A stretch of 64,000 nucleotides of DNA from Pseudoips prasinana. Taxonomy: Eukaryota > Arthropoda > Insecta > Lepidoptera > Nolidae. How positions within the stretch are numbered: the first letter of the stretch is position 1; each line of letters begins with the position of its first letter. A model generated the notes under the pieces. It searched no databases and was not told where the DNA came from. It saw nothing but the letters and a program-made list of their open reading frames with translations. Location: NCBI GenBank assembly GCA_951640165.1, contig OX621253.1:14092001-14156000 (forward strand), read 5' to 3'. The position numbers and the translations under genes were made by a program. Below are positions 57,170 to 64,000 of this stretch, one piece after another.

Positions 57170-58074
57170 CTGCACAGAAAAGAGTGACAATCAGTTTTTG
57201 TCGCAGCATTCTTTTCATAGTGGGCCACTGTTGATCCTGGTTTAAAGAGGTTATAGGAGTATTATATCATTCAACGAAATTCAATTATCTTGGTTTTGTC
57301 TCAAGTATCTCGGTAGTTACACGATCGAGGGCCTTTAAGGTCATGTAGTTTTGGCGTAAGTGGCCATCTGATAATAAACTACCGCACCTAAAGACACCTG
57401 CTATACCATTATGATATGTTTATAGCCTAGGAAACTTCCACTGCTACACCGGACAATAGAGGCAAGTGGGGGCTCATAGGAAAGCATCTAGGAAATAAGA
57501 CTATGAACTAAGTGTGAGCCCGGAGACATGAATCAACTTACTAACCACATTTTTTTTAAATCATTACTGACTAACATCCATACATGTAATATTAAAATAT
57601 TGTAAGTACTTGACCAGTTGGAATGCTATTTAATTAATAAAACGCGATGTGCTCTGTTTGTTAAAGGAGTAAAACTCATTTCAACACACTTTCCACTGCC
57701 ATTGTTCTTAGTACCACGCGTTAAAAAAGCGCCAGTGCGAAAGAAGGCTTACAATTCTTGAAGAATGTTACGCATCTCTGTATGACGAACTACCACAGCG
57801 TTACATAAAACATCTGAAGGTTATCGCTAGTACACAACAACACATACTAACAACCTACTATTTTAAATAAAGTAGGTACTTTTTAATACAAATAGTTGCA
57901 ATAATATATGAGGTAAACAATCTTCCGTGTTTTAAAAAGTTGATACCATAACTCCTAGTTGCTTGTTATATAAAACCGCCAAGTGAGGACGAAATAGGCA
58001 GTAGACACAATTTCTTAAACACACTTTACTAAAAGCAAACGTTGTAAAGTCAACCAAACAAAGCACGATTAGAA
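57170..58074. other. upstream intron of the SH3 gene, nothing recognised
   Basis: No exon or known repeat that I can support. Confidence 0.45.
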
Positions 58075-59345
58075 GTAGGTAGCTATCACGGCCGTATCCA
58101 AGTTCGGTATCATGCCCGGTTTCAGATTCCAATGAGAATGAGTGTGAAATCTAATGTCTGAAAAGGTATTTACTTGATTATATGCGGACCCTAGGCAACA
58201 AAAAATAAAAAGTGAAATAAAGCCATTATAAAGAATAAAAGCCATACTTGGGAAGAATGTGCATTGGTCATTTTGTGAGATCAATATTCAGAGCAAATTT
58301 TCATTTTCGTAAGATTTTTACTTACCCTATTAATAAGGAAAACTGCTTTTTTTTTTCATATTTAGTGATCATCACAAAAAAATTATGCGTATAATTTCTT
58401 TCGAGGAAAATAATTTGAATCGTGTCCTTAAGACCAATGAGTTCTTTAAAAATATTCAAATATATCTTTTGAAGGTAAACCGAGTAAACCTATTTTATCT
58501 GTAGTCAACCCCTTAATTATTACAGCTATCAACACTGACATTGCCCACTGTAATGATCTTCCATTTAAGAACGCTATGAGAACTCAACCTCGTCATGATT
58601 TTGTATTTTATGGCTATTACAATTACAGTAGCTAGCAAGCAATTATCAGTTGTTATGGTTTCTTCAAAGCAAAATATTTTATTTCGTAAGCATATTTTAT
58701 TTATGTTTGACGTGTTCCGTTTGTCCACATTGCGTCACATTAAGAGAACTCACAGGAAATCTAGTTTTAAATGAGTGCCATTTAAACTTGTAATGTTTTT
58801 CTAAGAAATGATGCACATTTGAATAAGTACTCTACGTGTCAGAGTACGAAGTCTTTAATAAACAAGTAGGTCGGTGAAGTACGGGTATATCAAGATTTTA
58901 GCCTCATTGAAATGAGGTTGAGAACTTAGAAAATTGGAAAAGCATACTCGGCAACAAAAGCCATTTCTTCAACAACTAAAATGAGTTTCTCGGTTAACCT
59001 TCAAAATATGATTTTTTAAAGAAACACGATTCAAATGCGTTTTCTCGAAAGAAATTATACACAGTCATTTTTTGTAATGATCACTAAATATGAAAAACTA
59101 AAACAGTTTTCCTAATTCATAGGGTAAGTAAAAATCTTATGAAAGTCTTTTGAAAATCTTATTAAATTGTCTATGCACATTCTTCTAAAGTATGGCTATT
59201 AATAATTCACTTTTTTATTTATTTATCGTATGGGGTCCGCACAGAATCAAGTACTTTTTAGGCATTGGATTCCACACACATTCTCATTGGACATAAGAAT
59301 CTCCACCGGACATGATACCGAAATTGCATACGGCCGCGATATCTA
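58075..59345. repeat. large foldback (inverted repeat) with about 480-bp spacer
   Basis: Left arm about 58075-58497, right arm about 58975-59345, imperfectly complementary throughout: e.g. 'ttacttaccctattaataag' (58320) against 'cttaccctatgaattag' in the complement of 59115, 'tatttagtgatcat', 'ataatttctttcgag', 'ttgaatcgtgt', 'gaaggt.aaccgag'. Small indels between arms show age. No coding capacity. Confidence 0.82.
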
Positions 59346-59543
59346 GCAAATTGGAAATGTTACGACGACTAATATTCTCATTAGACATAATAATCTCCAC
59401 CGGACATGATACCGAACTTGTATACGGCCGCGATATCTAGCAAATTGGAAATGTTACGACGACTAATATCCTAATTGGACATGATACCGAACTTGTATAC
59501 GGCCGCGCTATCTAGCAAATTGGAAACGTTACGACGACTAATA
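59281..59543 (+). repeat. three tandem units (94, 94, 75 bp) at the foldback edge
   Basis: Units 59281-59374, 59375-59468 and 59469-59543 share 'ggacatgataccgaa', 'tacggccgcg', 'tatctagcaaattggaaa' and 'gttacgacgactaata'; the third lacks about 19 bp. Only the first also matches the left arm, so the amplification affected one side. Confidence 0.92.
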
Positions 59544-60194
59544 TTGTTAAGTAGTGCATAAGATTTAGTTTTGATGTTTCTCATAGCTAAGTGAACTACT
59601 GTAATGTTCTTTCTGAGAACAAAAAATCTTTAAACCGAAATGTCGATGTCTGTACGCTTACTACGAGTCTACAGAAAACGAATTCGAGTTCCTTTCATGC
59701 AATTTCTTAGCTGTTCGTGAAGCGATTTTGATGTCTTTATACGATAAGATATGCTTTCTAAAGGACACCATATATATACACACGTCAACAGAATCTAGAG
59801 ATACCTTAATCCCAAATCAATTTCGACTTTATAGTATCGAAATATATTAAATAAATATGTTCATCACAGATGGCATGCTCGAAGAATTTCTTCCAAGATT
59901 TTATTCATTTTAATTTCCATACAGATTGAATGAAACCACTTTTATTCTATTTACAAATTAAAAAATGTAAAAAAACAAAAGAAAATTCAAATTACGCGGC
60001 ATACGACATGGCTGGTGTCACGCGTTCTCCAATACCAAGATAGTTAAATTTGGAATTAGCCAGCACAGTCTTTCGACTTAAATCCTATAGAGAATGCCTG
60101 GTTGCATATAACAACGAAATGCTTTGACAGATTTCCTGCCAAATTTGACGACGAAATGACAGGTTTACGGAACACAGACAATTACGGACGTCTT
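59544..60194. other. nothing recognised
   Basis: AT-rich with no supported features. Confidence 0.45.
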
Positions 60195-60352
60195 TGAAGT
60201 ATCTCTACCATAGAACGGACAGCAGCGTCTCTCTGCGATGCACAACACGTTTGCCAAGCATGGCGATTATGGCATGTTCCCCCAAATGATGGACAAACCC
60301 ATTGTGGGACCTCCAGCAGGGATGTGAAGCAGTGGATGTCATTCGGCTGATA
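60195..60352 (+). repeat. RTE-derived short element, 5'-truncated
   Basis: 'gaagtatctctaccatagaacgg', 'acagcagcgtctctctgcga', 'tttgccaagcatggcgatta', 'tggatgtcattcggctgata'. The middle is shortened and the ATG tail is lost. Confidence 0.78.
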
Positions 60353-60608
60353 AGAACTACGCAATAAAGAGTACTTCTTCTCAGCATTTTATTAGGACAG
60401 TGATCTGTAACTACCTAAAACCCAGTATTCTCAAATTACAATACAATACAAATACTCTTCATTGTTCAACATGATTTACGCGTGAGAAAATAGTATCATT
60501 AAATAACGTACAGTGGGGCGGGCTTCTAACAGTAATTTCTTCCAGACAACCTTAAGATGGAAACCTTACAAACCCATCAGTGTCTCAATAACTAGTATTC
60601 ATAAATTG

Positions 60609-60716
60609 ACATTGAATTACGGTATTCCATAACAAGTAGCAGTTTGTTCTACATCTACTACAATAACCTCTTTTTATATCTAGAATACACAGTTAAGAGT
60701 TATGGAACGTAATTCA
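60609..60716. mobile_element. MITE family M3
   Basis: ACATTGAATTACGGTATTCC at left and GGAACGTAATTCAATGT at right with 'cataac/gttatg' inside. The partial copy is 50744-50812. Confidence 0.82.
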
Positions 60717-60898
60717 ATGTAGATATATACCTAGCACATACAAAAATGTTTCTCATAAAACATGTTTTTATTTTGTTTTTAACTCTAGCTGTTTTGACCA
60801 TTAGAACAGGTGTGTTATAAGACTTTGAAGACTAAATCGGTCAGTGACGTCGTAGCTCCCAAACGGATAGACTGGTTTAAATACAGTTTTAGCAAGAT

Positions 60899-61135
60899 AC
60901 TTACTAGGGAAGTAGTAGTACTTATCGTATGGGCAGTGATTACCCTAGTGTCGTTCAAGCCTTCCATTAGGCCTCTGACATGGCTTAACGACTGTTGCGT
61001 AATGGCTACAAACGAATCACGGAGACGCTCAGAAATTAAACCACTTTAGCGGTCACCCATGTATGGACTGACCGCGAGCCTAGTTGCTTAACCTCGCCAG
61101 TGACTTACAGACCGGTGAGGGCATCTGGCTATGAG
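60899..61135 (-). repeat. 5S-rRNA-derived SINE, near full-length
   Basis: Minus-strand head: 'ctcaccggtctgtaagtcac', 'gaggttaagcaactagg', 'cgcggtcagtccatacatgg', 'gtgacc', then tail to 'ataagtactact'. The GTTAAGCAAC ... CGGTCAGT...ATGGGTGACCG pattern is that of 5S rRNA. Confidence 0.85.
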
Positions 61136-61599
61136 AGCCTCTTTGGCAAGATGGATCTTAATTATGTTTCATAAAAATTCATTGAGTCGATCAACACTTA
61201 CGTCCGCACTATGTAAAACAATTACTGTGTCGCGGGTTACTCTACAAACTTTTAATCAGACTCTTAATTATGGGTCACAGAAACAGTTGTCCTTTGAGGG
61301 AATCAAACCCGCGACACATAGTCGTATAGATGGGGTTGAGGGTTTTTGTAGGTATAACGTTACGAATGGGGTTTTTAAAGGTCTGACGTTATGAATTAAA
61401 TTAAGTACTTGGATACTGTGAAATTATATCACCGGTACTGTAATAAAGATCTACTTCCCATACACTCTTTTTGCATGGTTTGAGAATGATATCTTTGTTT
61501 ATTGTTCTCACTGGCATGGTATCATATTTAAAACGTCGAATTTATTAGATCAATTAATTGATATAAGTAGAATATGATAAAGTATATTTTATCTTATAA
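61136..61599. other. nothing firmly recognised
   Basis: A B-box-like 'gcgggtttgattccctc' read on the minus strand (61297-61313) hints at a SINE head, but no body was found. Confidence 0.4.
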
Positions 61600-61930
61600 T
61601 CTAATAAATAAAAATGAATCACTGAAGTGTTTGTGTGCTCATAACATATTTTTGGTCGTTGTTTCTTTTGCACTATTTGTTTTCTCCCCGAAAGGAAAAA
61701 CAAAAAATTGTACAGACGCCAGCACATCCAGCTACACCAATCTGTCAAATTTCTTTTATAGATTTTCAACTTTACCACAAAAGCATAAGGTACACTTTCA
61801 ATTGGAGAAATTTGACAGATTGGGGTAGCTTGATGTGCTGGCGTCATGTTACAATCATTATTAGAATATTAGACTAGTCAGTATTGACGGCAAAAAAATG
61901 TAGCGATACGAAGTTCGCTGGGACAGCTAG
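61600..61930 (+). mobile_element. Helitron interrupted by MITE M1
   Basis: Starts TCTAATAAATAAAAATGAAT after an A, ends GGGACAGCTAG before a T, with 'acgaagttcgctggg' near the end. The MITE at 61711-61845 lies inside. Confidence 0.72.
61711..61845. mobile_element. MITE family M1
   Basis: TACAGACGCCAGCACATCCA at left and 'gatgtgctggcgtc' at right, closely matching 55058-55196; the last few bases at the right are changed. Confidence 0.88.
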
Positions 61931-62240
61931 TTTTATACAAGTGATAAATAATAAGTTTAGTGAATAAAATATTTTGTTTACAGAAAGTCTAACACTAAAT
62001 TATCATTTCGAGAAATTTCCCTTTGAACGCCAGTGTCGTATCTAGCGATATCTTGTTATTACGTGGCGATAGCCGGCAACAGTTACAGACTCTAAATTTA
62101 TAAACAAACCTATCTTACAAAAGAGTTTGCCTCCTCTAAGGTCATGCAGCGCTACGATTGGTCGCTATCGTGTTGACGTGTTAATTTTTACCAATCACAA
62201 TGCTTCATTACCATTGAAAGCCCTCATAGCTAGATGCGCT

Positions 62241-62492
62241 CATAGCTAGATGCTCTCACCGGTCCGTAAGTGATCGGCGAGGTTAAGCAACTAGGCTCGC
62301 GGTCAGTCCATAGATGGGTGACCGCCAAAGTGGTTTAATTCCTGAGCGTCTCCGTGCTTCGGAGGACACGTTAAGCTGTCGGTCCCGCTTGTAGTCATTA
62401 GACAACAGTCGTTAAGCCATGTCAGAGGCCTACTGGGCGGCTTGAACAACTCTGACACTAGGGTAACCACTGCCCATACGATAAGTAAGTAA
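62241..62492 (+). repeat. 5S-rRNA-derived SINE, full-length
   Basis: Head 'ccggtccgtaagtgatcggc', GAGGTTAAGCAACTAGGCTC, GCGGTCAGTCCATAGATGGG, TGACCGCC corresponds to the internal promoter region of 5S rRNA; then a body ('gtctccgtgcttcggaggac', 'agctgtcggtcccgc') and tail 'cgataagtaagta'. SINE3-type structure. Confidence 0.88.
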
Positions 62493-62675
62493 GATTGAAA
62501 GCCCGATTTCATTCATACGTTTTGCGGGGAGTAGTGTATTAAGATACACTGTAGTATCTATGACATATGGTTTACATTGTATTTTTAATAGAGACCCAGC
62601 TCGCCTCAATTAAAAATACCATCAAGTAGGCCGTATCTTAATTGGTAGGTGTATAAAAAGTACAAAACTACCAGT

Positions 62676-62904
62676 AGGGCCCATTTAATAGATCACATTT
62701 GACATCTCTCAGATACTAGTAAAGTGAATTGCAAAATGACCTTATTTGGTAATTATTACAATAAAGATAAATCGTAATTGAAAAATAAATAAGCAAATGT
62801 GCAGTTCTAACTACGAAAAAATAAATAATATTCTATGCCCGCCGGTTAGGGTTACGTTGTTGAATTTTGATGAAGTGTCAAATGTGAACTGTTAAATTGG
62901 CCCT
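62676..62904. mobile_element. MITE family M2
   Basis: AGGGCCCATTTAATAGATCA at left and 'gttaaattggccct' at right. The interior is shared with 19971-20106, with extra sequence around 62700-62730 and 62835-62885 that the shorter copy lacks. Confidence 0.8.
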
Positions 62905-63582
62905 ACTTTACGTTTTCATACTGTATACTTAGTACACTAGTGTACTGGAAACGCAAGAATGAAATCGTGCTTTCTGCCTAAGCCTGGACGGTCAACAGTT
63001 ACCGCAAACTAGGGACGCTTGGAGCAGCCGGGGCAAATCGGGTCACGCATTTTTTAAAGGGCCTTGTGTGTTTATTAAAAACCACGACGGTTAGTGAACT
63101 GTGGAATGAGTACCCAACTCATTTCGACCCGATAGGTTACAATAATACTGCTATTAGCGATAAGAGTCTGATTAGCAACTAGATGTTGTCTAGTAATAAT
63201 ATTTTAGGTAAACCTTTGTTAACCCGGTTACAAACAGTAATAGTTTTGTGCTAATCGATCGATTTGTGCTAATTGTGTGCAAGATATCAAGCGATAACCA
63301 GGCCAGGTGTAATAGGGTGAAGTGGCGGCGGGTGATAGACTTCATAATTGAAGCCGATGAACCAAAAATTCTATGCGTAGCGGGTTGTTACATCATTTGA
63401 GGAATCGACAAAGCTTCTTGTGATTATAACAGTTTGAACATATAAAGCCGTCGGCTCATCGGATTAGGAGAGCAAAATAAAAACAATTTATAAAGTGACG
63501 AAGGAAAGACAGTTATACCACGAACGTGTTCTTTGGAACTGGCTCTACATAGCTCTCTCTCTCTCTCTCTCTCCTATATTTA
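62905..63582. other. nothing recognised
   Basis: Ends in a (CT)n microsatellite at about 63553-63573. No exon of the SH3 gene found. Confidence 0.45.
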
Positions 63583-63840
63583 TGCTTCTGGCCGAATATC
63601 AGCTACGGCGACCAATCACACCAGTGTGTGCAAAAACACAGATGCACTCTCTATGGCCTTACCCTCATAACCTGATGGTATTGCTATTTGACTTTACCAG
63701 GTAGAACTCAGGCGCTAGATCAACGGATTTACATGCTCTCCGAGACATGGGCGTATTACACCGCCAACTTCCAGACACTGGACTGGACCGCTTCTTAGAA
63801 TTATTCTTGCTTTTTCGTCCCATCCGAGATTTATAACTTA
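63583..63840 (-). repeat. SINE family B, degenerate
   Basis: 'cttctggccgaatatcagct', 'gtgtgcaaaaacacagatgc', 'tacatgctctccgagacatg', 'gcgtattacaccgccaactt' follow the family order. The head is lost. Confidence 0.65.
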
Positions 63841-64000
63841 TTATTTAAATACAATATGATCTTTCACATGCATTCGGCCATGATTCTAGAGAACATAGCC
63901 GTTGAATAACACCTCCATCCTCAGAAAAGGTATTTAGTAAGGAAATCCTAAATTTGATCCGACTGAATGTGTGCAAAAGACATTTTTCTTTTGGTAGCAA

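Noticed and set aside
57170..57190. Met start (MSLFSVQ) before the penultimate SH3-gene exon
   Set aside because: The sequence just before GAT is a good acceptor (TTTCTGTGCAG), and the protein would otherwise begin abruptly in an acidic linker.
60182..60387. Two 60-codon minus-strand open frames
   Set aside because: They are translations of the RTE-derived short element, not genes.

Overview
The window reads as a piece of an insect nuclear genome, almost certainly a moth or butterfly (Lepidoptera). It is AT-rich, has spliced genes with introns of 10 to 26 kb, and is crowded with short-lived transposons of kinds typical of Lepidoptera: tRNA-headed SINEs, Lep1-like Helitrons ending in CTAG and inserted at A/T, RTE-type LINE tails ending in ATG repeats, cecropia-type mariner, and many small inverted-repeat elements. 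The order is an inference from this repeat content; no species can be named from the sequence alone.

Only two host genes can be supported, and they converge. On the + strand, the last two coding exons of a CHIC-family gene (cysteine-rich hydrophobic domain protein) lie at 3537-3747 and 13810-13977; its N-terminal exon is not seen and is probably left of the window. On the - strand, the last two coding exons of a multi-SH3 adaptor protein lie at 56909-57169 and 30412-30729, separated by a 26.2-kb intron that interrupts the first visible SH3 domain; more 5' exons must lie right of 57169 or beyond the window. A third coding-like stretch of 72 codons (862-1080, - strand) is unidentified and looks like a decaying fragment.

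Region by region: 1-3536 holds repeats and the unidentified fragment. 3748-13809 is the CHIC intron, with two degenerate copies of CHIC exon sequence near 5 kb, Helitrons, SINEs and MITEs. 13978-30411 is the space between the convergent genes and holds a TIR element carrying a LINE end, several MITEs, a decayed pogo element inside a SINE, and a roughly 160-205-bp tandem array. 30730-56908 is the SH3-gene intron, with an end-to-end but internally deleted RTE LINE nested in a TIR element, an intact mariner nested in a Helitron, tandem Helitrons and a Helitron with an in-window empty site. 57170-64000 is upstream intron or flank with a large foldback repeat, 5S-derived SINEs and MITEs.

The main biology visible is transposon biology: who inserted into whom, and how non-autonomous elements arise. 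The clearest case is a SINE-like family (full-length copies at 43976-44203 and 53767-54033) whose body matches the 5' end of the RTE LINE and whose tail matches that LINE's 3' end, so it looks like an internally deleted LINE rather than a tRNA-derived SINE. No CRISPR array, rRNA gene or convincing functional tRNA gene was found.
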